DNA of 17,012 nucleotides. It comes from Parvularcula sp963922235. Lineage in GTDB: Bacteria; Pseudomonadota; Alphaproteobacteria; Caulobacterales; Parvularculaceae. The notes under the pieces were generated by a model. It was not told where the DNA came from, did no database searches, and was given only the letters and a program-made list of their open reading frames with translations. Both the position numbers and the translations under genes were made by a program. The stretch is taken from assembly GCA_963922235.1 (NCBI GenBank), contig CAWUIJ010000055.1, forward strand, positions 1 to 17,012, read 5' to 3'. Of this stretch, positions 7,978 through 15,511 are shown piece after piece; the stretch's first letter is position 1; each line of letters starts with the position of its first letter.

Positions 7978-9227
7978 CAAAGAAAAGGGAACTGATCTTG
8001 CCGGCATTGCGCGGTATCATGGGAGACTGGATTTACTATTCCTGCTTGATGAGCATCGATGATATCGGCTCAAGAGTGTCCTTCGCCGATGACATACACA
8101 AGAACGATAAGTTGTCGGAGATGATCCAAAGGCAGCTCAAGAGGGGCCGCAGTGATCAGATCGCTTCCTACCTTCGAAACCAAGAAGAACGCTTCTTCAA
8201 CTCGTTGGTTATTGCGACATATGGCGGCGCACCGAATTGGAGCGCACTCGACGATTTGAAAAGTGACACGCGAACTGATTTTGTTGGGAAGTTGGACGAA
8301 GAAACGGTGAGCTCGGTTGGGTTCTTGACCCTCACCGGCCGAGAGAACCTGTTCGCTATCGACGGGCAACACAGGTTGGCAGGGATCAAAAAAGCAGTGC
8401 GCGCCGGGCTCGAACAAGATCCACCAGATGACGTGTCTGTAATCTTCGTTGCTCACAAGAAGACAGCAAAGGGCCTTCAGCGAACCAGGCGCTTGTTCAC
8501 CACACTGAACAAGACAGCGAAGCCCGTCTCAAAAGGCGATATAATCGCGCTGGACGAAGATGATGTAATGGCGATCACGGTGCGTCGTCTTATCGAGGAG
8601 TCTGACTATTTCGGAGGTTCCAGAATTGCATTCGTTGCGTCAAATAACCTGCCCGCGACAAATGTCACCAGCCTTACAACGATCGGCAACCTCTATGACA
8701 TCTTGACCTCGCTCTTCACGAAGTTCGATACGGAGCTGAAATCTAAGAAGATGGACCTCCAGTTTCAACGGCCGTCCGATGAGGAACTGGACGAGTATTT
8801 CAATCTCGCAACAACTTACTTTCGGCTGCTGGGTGCAGGTTTCCCGGCGCTGCAGGAGTTCTTCGAGGCAAAAACTACGGAAGTGGTTGTGAAAAAGCAT
8901 CGAGGTAACCACGGTGGTGACGCTTGCTATCGACCACTTGGTCTAGCCATCTTCTCGGAAATCATTGCCAAACTTTCGAACGATTACGAAATCGAAGATG
9001 CCGTCGATCTCGCATCAAACCTTCCGACAAAACTCTCGGAAGCACCTTACAGGGGATTGATGTGGGACCCATCGGGCAAGCGGATCATCGGTTCCAATTC
9101 CGTCACACTCCGAGAAGTCTTATTGTATATGATTGGCGAGGCAAAACTCAAAGAATCAACGCTTCTGGAGCGCTACCGCAGCGCACTCGGTCAAGATGAT
9201 GCAGTTCTGCCCGATCGCGTCATTTGA
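7974..9227 (+). CDS. DGQHR-domain protein, DndB-like
   Basis: The 417-residue protein has the defining motif FAIDGQHRLAGIK, with DGQHR at 130-134, and the second conserved stretch RRLFTTLNKTAKPVSKGD soon after it. DGQHR proteins include DndB, which in dnd systems is reported to repress the modification operon and to bind DNA. Such proteins share a fold with ParB/Srx-like nucleotide-binding domains. Here it most plausibly regulates or limits modification, or senses it, by inference from that family. It overlaps the GIY-YIG gene (ATGA), so both should be made in similar amounts. Its last 8 bases overlap the 3' end of the convergent PLD gene, and no terminator is visible between them. The C-terminal half (about 240-417) has no motif I recognise. 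A DndB-like gene beside an Ssp-type rather than Dnd-type operon is noteworthy. Confidence 0.86.
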   Translation: MTKKRELILPALRGIMGDWIYYSCLMSIDDIGSRVSFADDIHKNDKLSEMIQRQLKRGRSDQIASYLRNQEERFFNSLVIATYGGAPNWSALDDLKSDTRTDFVGKLDEETVSSVGFLTLTGRENLFAIDGQHRLAGIKKAVRAGLEQDPPDDVSVIFVAHKKTAKGLQRTRRLFTTLNKTAKPVSKGDIIALDEDDVMAITVRRLIEESDYFGGSRIAFVASNNLPATNVTSLTTIGNLYDILTSLFTKFDTELKSKKMDLQFQRPSDEELDEYFNLATTYFRLLGAGFPALQEFFEAKTTEVVVKKHRGNHGGDACYRPLGLAIFSEIIAKLSNDYEIEDAVDLASNLPTKLSEAPYRGLMWDPSGKRIIGSNSVTLREVLLYMIGEAKLKESTLLERYRSALGQDDAVLPDRVI

Positions 9228-10161
9228 AATCAATCCTTCGGCCTTTCACCAGAACTTCTTGCTGAACCTCAATGCGAAAGTCCTCTGGAAAGAAGTGCAT
9301 CATCCATCTCTTTAGTGTTTTCCACGCATCACCGGCATCTATCTCAAGAGTTGGCTCAATATAGTCGGCAATCATGCCGATGGCCTGTGCGTCCGTCAGA
9401 CCAGTGCCACTCGCGTTTACCACGTCCCGGACGATCTCGAGTTGCTGGAGTTGGTCCGCAACAAACGCCAGGAACGGTTCTTCCGAGTAGCCTTTGGGCG
9501 GGCCCAGTGTTCTCAAATCACGTTGCGCGAACTCGAAGGCCGACCGGACCATTTTTGCCTCGTCAAGCTCGCCAGTATATACCTTGAATAGACGTTCTGG
9601 CGACGGGCAGAGCGGAATCCATCGAGAATTCGGATCATCGTCGTGCTCAACATCAATTGAAGTTATCTTTGGACGCTGAGCCGCAAGGTCTGCGGCCTGA
9701 TGAGCGATCTGATCACGCAGTTCGACCGTCACTGAGACGCAGCTGCTCATCAACGATCTTTCCCATGCCTGGAGCTGATGTAGGCTCACATCTACCTTAA
9801 CAAGGAGCTCAAGATTGGTCGGGAGACGCCAACCAAGCGCTCGCCCGGTCAGATTGGCGGAGCCGAGGAGACAAGACTGGTCGGCCCTGAAAAATTTGGC
9901 ATGCAGGTTTGGTTGCCTCCAAAGCTGCGCGTTTGTGCGATCGGCAATGACCTCGAAGATCTCCAAGTCACATACACCGTCCACGATATCTTCGGGCCGC
10001 CACCGCGTTACGCAGTCTATATGCGGCCCTGCCGAAATCGGGATGGCGTCCAATACCCGCTGGAGTGCATCGACCTTAATGAAGGGCGCAACGAGGACGA
10101 CTCGCTCTTTTGCCGATGACACTAGTTCCAGCAGTTGGTCGCCAAGCATCTCACCCGGCAT
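9220..10161 (-). CDS. Phospholipase D-like nuclease with one HKD motif
   Basis: The protein has 313 residues from ATG 10161. A TTG one codon upstream is possible, but the TGATG overlap with the GHKL stop favours the ATG. The N-terminal PLD domain shows a single HKD motif, NLHAKFFRADQ, then LLGSANLTGRALG and NLELLV. The histidine, lysine, aspartate, GSAN asparagine and following glutamate are all present, as in single-HKD nucleases that act as dimers (the Nuc/BfiI kind). The region after about 140 contains no known motif and may contact the partner proteins. It is the third gene of the helicase-GHKL-PLD operon and is the clearest nuclease of the effector module. The predicted role is cutting DNA that lacks phosphorothioate, with the ATPases controlling access; that is inference. 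Confidence 0.85.
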   Translation of the reverse strand: MPGEMLGDQLLELVSSAKERVVLVAPFIKVDALQRVLDAIPISAGPHIDCVTRWRPEDIVDGVCDLEIFEVIADRTNAQLWRQPNLHAKFFRADQSCLLGSANLTGRALGWRLPTNLELLVKVDVSLHQLQAWERSLMSSCVSVTVELRDQIAHQAADLAAQRPKITSIDVEHDDDPNSRWIPLCPSPERLFKVYTGELDEAKMVRSAFEFAQRDLRTLGPPKGYSEEPFLAFVADQLQQLEIVRDVVNASGTGLTDAQAIGMIADYIEPTLEIDAGDAWKTLKRWMMHFFPEDFRIEVQQEVLVKGRRIDFK

Positions 10162-11993
10162 CAATCATCCTCGCCATCGTCGAGGAAGAACCGGGTCATC
10201 TTGCCCCACTCTTGACGCATGTCCGATAGGCGTTGCTTGTGCCTGACTTCTTCCATTTCGTAGCGAGCCCAAGCCGAAAACACGATGCGCAGTGTGTCCG
10301 AAGCCATGTGTACGCGGTCGAGCAGTTCCTTCTCGGTATCTTCTTCTGTGTCCGGGTTCAGCGCTCTCACCAGGTTGTCGTAGAACGGATGGTTGGAATT
10401 GAAGATAACGTTGGTGACACCACCTTGGACGCTCTCCACGTTGAAGAACGCATAGCCTTCCATGGCTTTCTCGAGGAAAGCGACCTTGCGCTTTCTCGTA
10501 AGGATGGCGTCAGCAATGGCTTTGGCGACGTCGTCGGGGTAGTGCTTGTCGTCCTTCAAATCGTCTTCATAGGCATCCCGGTCATCTGCTCCGAAATCCT
10601 CCGTGTCTCCTGGCGTCTCATGTCCCTCGTCCGCACGTTGACGGAATTTCGAGGTGACTGTGTCTTCTACGCCTGGCTCTTCGTGACGCTTGCGACCGCC
10701 CGTGCTTCGTGTGCCTTTCGTCTGCTGTTCTGTTCTTTTCCTCAGTTGCGTGATCTGTTCCCGGATGTGCTCGACGATAGGGATTAGGAGCGCCCGCGGG
10801 TCACCTTCGCTGCTTGCTCGTTCAATGAAAGAGGAGCGGCTTTCATTCTCTTCTGCGTCGGCCTTCCAATCATATTGCGCCAGCTGCGAAAAGATCGTCG
10901 CACTTTGCTTGTTGTTCGTTACACCGAAGATTTCGTCGAGCGTGGCCGGGAATTCGACCTCTGCTCCCCACCATCGTTCCGTGGGGTCATAGCTGTTGGT
11001 CCAAGATGTATCCAAATCGAGTTCACGACCCTCTCGAACAATTGAAAGGCCTAGGTTCTTCATGGCATGTTTGCCGTACGGCTTTGATCCGCGATTCAGC
11101 CCGTCATCAGGCACCGTCTCTGGTTTGGCCCAACTAAACCTGACGAAGACTTTATGCTGCTTGCCCCCGAAATCGATTGTGAACTCTTCGTCGTTCTCGC
11201 CCCAACGCTGAAACATCGGAACCTTGTCAAAAGGTTCGGGAGTGGAGGAGTTCGGCATGAGGTAGAGGGGATCATTGACAACCGCTAACCTTCGGCCGGT
11301 GTTCCCACCTTCTTCGACCCGCACGAGGTGAATGGCGACACGGCCATCGTTAATGAACTTGCGATACATCCGGCCGATGATCGCCTCGGTATTCCGCAGG
11401 GTCGCCTCAGCGCCTCGCCATGTAAGTCGATACTCTTCAAACCTCGACCAGACCACGAGTGTACCGGAGGTCCCCAGGATTTCGGAGCGTTCGCGCCATT
11501 TGGTGGGCAGGGGTGAAGGAGCTGGCGGCGGCACCCGATCTTTCACACCGCTTTGAATGTCAGCGACATCCAGATAGGAATGAATGGCGTTGTCCGGCCC
11601 GTTCGTCCAAGTCCAGACATCCAAACGGCGACATTGCGAAATTGACGAGTTTGGAAGTCCCATGCCGAACCGTCCAATGCCAGCTCGATCATCCAGGTGA
11701 GTGCCGTTTCCAAACTGCAGCGCGATGGCCAATGTTCGTGCGGACATGCCATTGCCGTTGTCGATCGTGCCGATCTCCTGTAGGCGAAGGCGTTGCTGAG
11801 AGTTTACCTGCTCGTACTTCTCGACACAGATGAGCTCAACTTCACTGGCGTCAGCCTGAATTGAGTTGTCGATCAGCTCTGCGAGTGCGTATGCGGTATT
11901 TCGATACCCACTATCGCGCATCGCTTTAACGGCGAGTTCTGGTGGAATAATGAACCCGGACTCAGCGGTCCCGTCGTCAACAATTTCGTTCAT
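10161..11993 (-). CDS. GHKL ATPase (Hsp90/MutL/MORC-like) of a defence module
   Basis: The protein has about 610 residues. The N-terminal Bergerat-fold ATPase is clear: N-box LAELIDNSIQA, G1 box DNGNGMS and G2 lid GIGRFGMGLPNSS, all within the first 120 residues. The middle (to about 400) should be the transducer domain. A strongly charged linker follows (about 420-500, with RKRHEEPG and DDRDAYEDDLKDDKH), then a C-terminal domain of about 100 residues. ATP-gated dimer closure, as in MutL, Hsp90 or MORC, would suit a clamp that controls the PLD nuclease encoded next. I chose ATG 11993 because GGGAAG lies 9 bases ahead of it; ATG 12002 (3 residues longer) sits directly against that sequence. 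Either start overlaps the helicase 3' end (17 or 26 bases), and the stop overlaps the PLD start by one base, so the three genes are translationally coupled. Confidence 0.88.
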   Translation of the reverse strand: MNEIVDDGTAESGFIIPPELAVKAMRDSGYRNTAYALAELIDNSIQADASEVELICVEKYEQVNSQQRLRLQEIGTIDNGNGMSARTLAIALQFGNGTHLDDRAGIGRFGMGLPNSSISQCRRLDVWTWTNGPDNAIHSYLDVADIQSGVKDRVPPPAPSPLPTKWRERSEILGTSGTLVVWSRFEEYRLTWRGAEATLRNTEAIIGRMYRKFINDGRVAIHLVRVEEGGNTGRRLAVVNDPLYLMPNSSTPEPFDKVPMFQRWGENDEEFTIDFGGKQHKVFVRFSWAKPETVPDDGLNRGSKPYGKHAMKNLGLSIVREGRELDLDTSWTNSYDPTERWWGAEVEFPATLDEIFGVTNNKQSATIFSQLAQYDWKADAEENESRSSFIERASSEGDPRALLIPIVEHIREQITQLRKRTEQQTKGTRSTGGRKRHEEPGVEDTVTSKFRQRADEGHETPGDTEDFGADDRDAYEDDLKDDKHYPDDVAKAIADAILTRKRKVAFLEKAMEGYAFFNVESVQGGVTNVIFNSNHPFYDNLVRALNPDTEEDTEKELLDRVHMASDTLRIVFSAWARYEMEEVRHKQRLSDMRQEWGKMTRFFLDDGEDD

Positions 11994-13629
11994 TCCAAAC
12001 ATCTTCCCAATTGCAGAAAGCGTCAGCTACGTCTCCGAAGCCGTGCATTTCAGTATCCGTCACCGTGACAATCTCTGAGGTTTCATTTCCCCCAGCTCTA
12101 ACACCTCGCGTAGCCCGGCCCACCATTTGGCTGTAGAGAACCAAGGATTTGGTAGGGCGGGCAATGATGGCCGCGCTCGTTTGCGGTGCATCAAATCCAG
12201 TTGTGAGAACGCCATAGTTGAACATCACAATAGGTTCTGGCGCCTGGCTCTTGAAGCGTCGAATCGCCCGTTCGCGAGCCGCCGGAGCGGATTCTCCTGT
12301 GACGACAAGTGCTTCAGTGCCCCGTGCGACCATGATGGCTGCCAGCATCCTAGCGTTGGCAACCGATGGGGCGAAGACAATGACCCGGCGATGGGATGAC
12401 ACGAGATTCTCGCACTCTGAAATTATCCTGAGGTTTCTTTGTGTGCTTTGACCTAGTCGCTCCAGAACGTCCCCCGGCACATCAATCGCCTGTGACAGGC
12501 CCTCCATGTCCTCTTGTGATAAGTCAAGTCCAGCCTGCACATTCAGAGTCCGGAAGTGCGGACGGGCAAGATAGCCTTCTTCCATCAGATATGTGACCGG
12601 GTCGGGGTGGCCTTCGATTTCCAACATTACCTTCTCACGACCGAAGAATTCCGAGAGCTCTTCGTCTTTGCTCAAATCATCCCAGGTTCGTCCGGGAGTG
12701 GCCGTAAGGCCAAGGAGACGCGTCGTCGCCCGTTTTGTTGCAAGGGCGTCAAGAACAGAGCGATATGTTGGAGCGATCGCTTGGTGTGCCTCGTCGATGA
12801 TGACCAAAGACACCCGGTCAGCCAAAGTGAGCAGATCATTCACCGAGTTCTTTTCCAATGCTGACATTTTGCCTAAGCCAGCGACAACCAGCCCGTCCTT
12901 GGCGTTGGCAAGATCGACACGCTTGTTTCCCCACAGCCGCCAAAGCCCGGCATCCCTGTTGCCAAGGAAACGCCACGACTTCTGAAACTCATCTGCGGCT
13001 TGATCGAGAAGCTCTATGTTCTGGGCGAGCCATACGACCAGTGTCGGCTCACTGGCGCTCAGGTGGGATGCGACGAGGTGCATTGCGGTACGTGTTTTTC
13101 CTGCGCCAGTAGGCATATGTAGGACACCGCGGTGAGGGCCCTCGAAGAGCATCCGTTCAGTGCGCCTTGCCGCCACTCGCTGATGCTCAAAGAGCCCATA
13201 ACCGACGGGCGCGCGATCATTTCCTGGTAGCTGCGCACCTGGAGCAGTCGGGTCATCGACGACCCCAAAAAAGGAAAGCAATGCTGGGAAGTTCTCTTTG
13301 TCAGACGCGAGCATCAGTGCATCATCGAAAGGGTTTCGTCCGGCTGGAGTCCCGAGTTTTGTGCAAAGCTCGCGCGCCTTCTTCAGTGGCATCAGAGAAA
13401 TCACGGAGTCCCGCAACGTATCGTTCTGCAGCGTCTCGGCAGGATCCAGCATGTTCACTGCCAACGCAGTCAATTTCTCAGAAGTGCTGAAACCCGGTTC
13501 TAACCCATCCAGAATGTCGAGCATTTCGTCAGGAAGAAGGGCCTTTACCCTCCCGGGCTTCGCCAGCGTTATAAGTTTGGAAAATGCAAGACCCGGCGAA
13601 TCCAAATCAATGTCTGTATCGGATGACAT
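11977..13629 (-). CDS. DEAD/DEAH-box superfamily II helicase
   Basis: The 550-residue protein has a complete SF2 motor: LFEHQ at 146-150, Walker A MPTGAGKT at 172-179, DEAH at 279-282, TATPGR at 309-314, LTTGFDAP at 475-482 and QMVGRATRG at 501-509. The motifs match the type III restriction/RecG-like DEAH helicase branch that translocates on duplex DNA. The first 140 residues are a private N-terminal domain with no motif I know. No nuclease domain is fused. It is the first gene of the leftward operon, so the upstream 192 bases should hold its promoter. Tight overlap with the GHKL ATPase gene suggests a complex in which the helicase tracks along DNA while the GHKL and PLD subunits decide on and make the cut. 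The catalytic assignment is strong; the complex is an inference. Confidence 0.93.
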   Translation of the reverse strand: MSSDTDIDLDSPGLAFSKLITLAKPGRVKALLPDEMLDILDGLEPGFSTSEKLTALAVNMLDPAETLQNDTLRDSVISLMPLKKARELCTKLGTPAGRNPFDDALMLASDKENFPALLSFFGVVDDPTAPGAQLPGNDRAPVGYGLFEHQRVAARRTERMLFEGPHRGVLHMPTGAGKTRTAMHLVASHLSASEPTLVVWLAQNIELLDQAADEFQKSWRFLGNRDAGLWRLWGNKRVDLANAKDGLVVAGLGKMSALEKNSVNDLLTLADRVSLVIIDEAHQAIAPTYRSVLDALATKRATTRLLGLTATPGRTWDDLSKDEELSEFFGREKVMLEIEGHPDPVTYLMEEGYLARPHFRTLNVQAGLDLSQEDMEGLSQAIDVPGDVLERLGQSTQRNLRIISECENLVSSHRRVIVFAPSVANARMLAAIMVARGTEALVVTGESAPAARERAIRRFKSQAPEPIVMFNYGVLTTGFDAPQTSAAIIARPTKSLVLYSQMVGRATRGVRAGGNETSEIVTVTDTEMHGFGDVADAFCNWEDVWNERNC

Positions 13630-13821
13630 GGTCTGCTCGCTGCCCTCTCAATCGTTCTTGAACAATTGCTGGCAGGTTACGGTGGTTCTGAATAACGCGC
13701 CACCTTGAACGCAGAGTTTGCTTCTGCTTTCTCATAGAACGCCTGTTGCGACGGATAAGAACGCTTTCGATTGAGACGGTTGGGTCAGGAGCGTGAGGCA
13801 AGTCGGTCGACTAGACTGTCC
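13630..13821 (-). promoter_or_regulatory. Intergenic region between helicase start and virB6 stop
   Basis: This 192-base gap must contain the promoter for the leftward effector operon unless it reads through from virB6. I see no convincing -10/-35 pair. GTTCTTGAAC (13654-13663) is an imperfect palindrome about 25 bases ahead of the helicase ATG. TCTCAATCG (13646-13654) and CGATTGAGA (13768-13776) form a distant 9-bp inverted repeat. AGTCGGTCGACT (13801-13812) is a palindrome broken only at its centre. AGGCAA (13796-13801) can pair with TTGCCT (13829-13834) across the virB6 stop, but no T-run follows, so termination there is doubtful. The 64-codon open frame at 13607-13801 does not look like a gene. 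Confidence 0.4.
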
Positions 13822-14901
13822 TTACCGTTTGCCTAACCTTCCCAATCTTGAAAGCTGCGCCAGCATTCGGGCTCCTGTGCCGGTCGCGTTGCCGGGAGGA
13901 GCTGCGGTCGGCCCGCCCGCAGAATTGGGTCGGCTCGGCAACGCTTGGACACCAAAGAGTTGTCGCGCCCGCAGAGCTGCGTATTCCGCGCCAGTCGCAC
14001 CTCCGATGGCGTACCGGTTGTAGACCTGCTGGCTTCCTGCAAGCCCTCGGGCGAAGGCATAGCTGCCACCGAACCCGGCAGAGAGCGATGGCATCATGAT
14101 GTTTCCAGAAATCGCTCGAACCAGGAAGGGCGTTGCTATGATGAACCCCTTTGCCATCAGCACGATCATGAAGAAGGGGATGAGCGCGCCGATGTTGGAG
14201 GCGCCTTCCGGGTCGCCCAACTCAGCAAGAAGCGCACGCGAGACGCCTGTGATGGTAGCGAACACGCCGGCAACAACGATCGGGTACATTGCAAAGGAAA
14301 TCAGCGCCGAAAGCCAGCGCGCGAAATAATCCTTGGTCACTTCAAAGAGGGTCAGGAAGATCATGACCGGCGCAATCCCGATCAGAAGAGCGATCATGAG
14401 CCGAGACGCAACGACAATGAATGCCGCCAAACCACCGAGGATCGAGAGCAGCAGAACGCCAAGGGTGTCCAACAGGGCACCGGCCATCCAGTTCAGTTCA
14501 GACCCCGCGGCATTCAGATAATCGCCGAGCGCTGCAATCAGGTCGTCGAACTCCTCAGCAAAGGTACCGGACGGACCGGGTGATCCGCCTCCGACAGACG
14601 CCACAAGCGATCCTGCAATGCTGTCGATTCCATTCAAGATCGCTGCAGCAAGGATGTTGAACTGGACCCAGTTTGTCGCGAAGACACCTATCAACCCCAC
14701 TTTCACGGCGAGCCAAAAGGCCGTGCGCCCGTCCATCGCCCGATATTGGTAGATCGTGTTGATGAAAACCAGGATGACAACGAGTGTCGTGCCGAGTACG
14801 AGCATCGTTCCGACTGTTGCGGCAACCGCGCCAAATTGAGTCTCGGCAGCGGTATTGAGATATCCTTCAGCCGTTTCCACGAAGTAGGTGACGACGCTCA
14901 T
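13822..14901 (-). CDS. virB6: VirB6/TrbL polytopic inner-membrane channel protein
   Basis: The 359-residue protein is strongly hydrophobic, with membrane segments near 28-50, 60-90, 142-165, 166-188, 195-222 and 238-262. A large glycine- and acid-containing loop lies between (about 100-140), and a glycine/proline-rich cytoplasmic or periplasmic tail follows 300. The block around DYFARWLSALISFAMYPIVV, with its conserved tryptophan, is characteristic of VirB6. VirB6 forms part of the inner-membrane pore that passes DNA from VirD4 and VirB11 to the periplasmic parts of the machine. It starts 6 bases after the stop of the small exported protein gene and ends the virB segment next to the defence island. 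Length and topology are normal, and no truncation is seen at its 3' end, so the island did not interrupt it. Confidence 0.9.
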   Translation of the reverse strand: MSVVTYFVETAEGYLNTAAETQFGAVAATVGTMLVLGTTLVVILVFINTIYQYRAMDGRTAFWLAVKVGLIGVFATNWVQFNILAAAILNGIDSIAGSLVASVGGGSPGPSGTFAEEFDDLIAALGDYLNAAGSELNWMAGALLDTLGVLLLSILGGLAAFIVVASRLMIALLIGIAPVMIFLTLFEVTKDYFARWLSALISFAMYPIVVAGVFATITGVSRALLAELGDPEGASNIGALIPFFMIVLMAKGFIIATPFLVRAISGNIMMPSLSAGFGGSYAFARGLAGSQQVYNRYAIGGATGAEYAALRARQLFGVQALPSRPNSAGGPTAAPPGNATGTGARMLAQLSRLGRLGKR

Positions 14902-14907
14902 GGAACC

Positions 14908-15312
14908 CTACCAGTTTCCAGCGGCTTGGCAGATTGGCATGGCTTCGCGCCGAAGCTCATTTGCCTGCCGTCGGTAATCTGAAGTCGCTTCCACGATGTC
15001 CCAGTATTCAGATGCGGCGAAATGCTCGACGAAGACGCCTTCAGCTGCCTCCCAAGAAGGATACCGCGTTGGACATTCACATCTTTGGGCTTCAACGATG
15101 CGTAGCATGCTTTGTGCCCGGTAGATTTGTTGGATCAAGAGCCGTTTGTGGGACTCGCGTACGTCGAAGTCTTGCATCCACCGTGGTTCTGGAGGCTGGT
15201 CGGGACATACATCTGGTTGGTTTTCAAGCGTTGGGATCAGGTTCCGTTCAGCGACGCCGGCGGTTGCGCAGAGAACGACGAACAGGCCTGCCGTCGCAAC
15301 GACCCGCATCAT
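14908..15312 (-). CDS. Small exported protein of the virB cluster, unknown function
   Basis: The 134-residue protein begins with a Sec-type signal peptide (MMRVVATAGLFVVLCATAGVA, likely cut after AGVA at about 21). C15 lies inside the hydrophobic core but without a proper lipobox, so a lipoprotein is unlikely. The mature part is mainly helical and polar, with four cysteines: C36, C78 and C80 (RCECP), and C128, suitable for periplasmic disulfides. I do not recognise a family. Its position between virB11 and virB6 suggests a periplasmic accessory of the secretion machine, possibly filling a VirB5- or VirB7-like place, but I see no sequence support for either. It overlaps the DUF4177-like gene by 4 bases (ATGA), with a second ATG one codon later as an alternative start. 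Confidence 0.72.
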   Translation of the reverse strand: MMRVVATAGLFVVLCATAGVAERNLIPTLENQPDVCPDQPPEPRWMQDFDVRESHKRLLIQQIYRAQSMLRIVEAQRCECPTRYPSWEAAEGVFVEHFAASEYWDIVEATSDYRRQANELRREAMPICQAAGNW

Positions 15313-15497
15313 TCTGAAGTCGCCTTCGTCGCCAAAGATTCACGCTTCAAGAACGTGGTATAGCCGTAGTCACCGGCTTCGGATGTAATGACTTCCCACC
15401 CCTCAGCGCCGCGCTCGTTCAAGGCGCTTCGCATCGCGTCGTAGTCCTTTTGCTTCTTCACCTGGAAAAACAGGATGTCATATTCAAAGGTCTTCAT
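15309..15497 (-). CDS. DUF4177-like small protein in the virB cluster
   Basis: The 62-residue protein MKTFEYDILFFQVKK... has the pattern of DUF4177: an N-terminal strand with FEYDILFF, a helix DYDAMRSALNERG, then AEGWEVITSEAG and a final strand TTFLKRES. DUF4177 proteins are small cytosolic proteins of unknown role; the GAEGWE core is the recognisable feature. It starts 14 bases after the virB11 stop, with GGAG 7 bases ahead of the ATG, and overlaps the next gene by 4 bases, so it is co-transcribed with the secretion genes. No signal peptide or membrane segment is seen. A member of this family inside a virB operon is unexpected, and I assign no function. Confidence 0.75.
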   Translation of the reverse strand: MKTFEYDILFFQVKKQKDYDAMRSALNERGAEGWEVITSEAGDYGYTTFLKRESLATKATSE

Positions 15498-15511
15498 TGG
15501 GAAGCTCCGAT

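Larger units (their letters stand above)
966..13821. other. Phosphorothioation-type defence island between convergent virD4 and virB6
   Basis: Nine contiguous genes with no conjugation function lie between the stop codon of virD4 (+ strand) and that of virB6 (- strand). They form two convergent operons: a modification-like operon (sspA-sspB-sspC-sspD, then GIY-YIG and DGQHR genes) and an effector-like operon (helicase, GHKL ATPase, PLD nuclease). Base composition differs from the flanks in sample lines: 43/60 GC at 661-720 and 38/60 at 15901-15960, against 27/60 at 7621-7680. I see no transposase, integrase or tRNA inside. The extent is an inference from gene content; no insertion mechanism is visible apart from weak repeats at the edges. 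Confidence 0.75.

Noticed and set aside
1164..9227. Classical Dnd system (DndBCDE)
   Set aside because: No DndD (SMC-like) or DndE gene is present. The DUF4007 gene and the large ATPase gene fit the Ssp type, although the DGQHR protein is DndB-like.
13607..13801. 64-codon open frame on the - strand just upstream of the helicase
   Set aside because: It overlaps the helicase start, has an arginine-rich composition typical of chance frames, and shows no recognisable domain.
966..13821. Transposase, integrase, tRNA attachment site or CRISPR array associated with the island
   Set aside because: I found none by reading both strands. Only short, uncertain repeats occur at the edges.
13945..14583. 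212-codon + strand open frame opposite virB6
   Set aside because: It is antisense to a clear membrane protein gene, and its charged, low-complexity translation has no domain.
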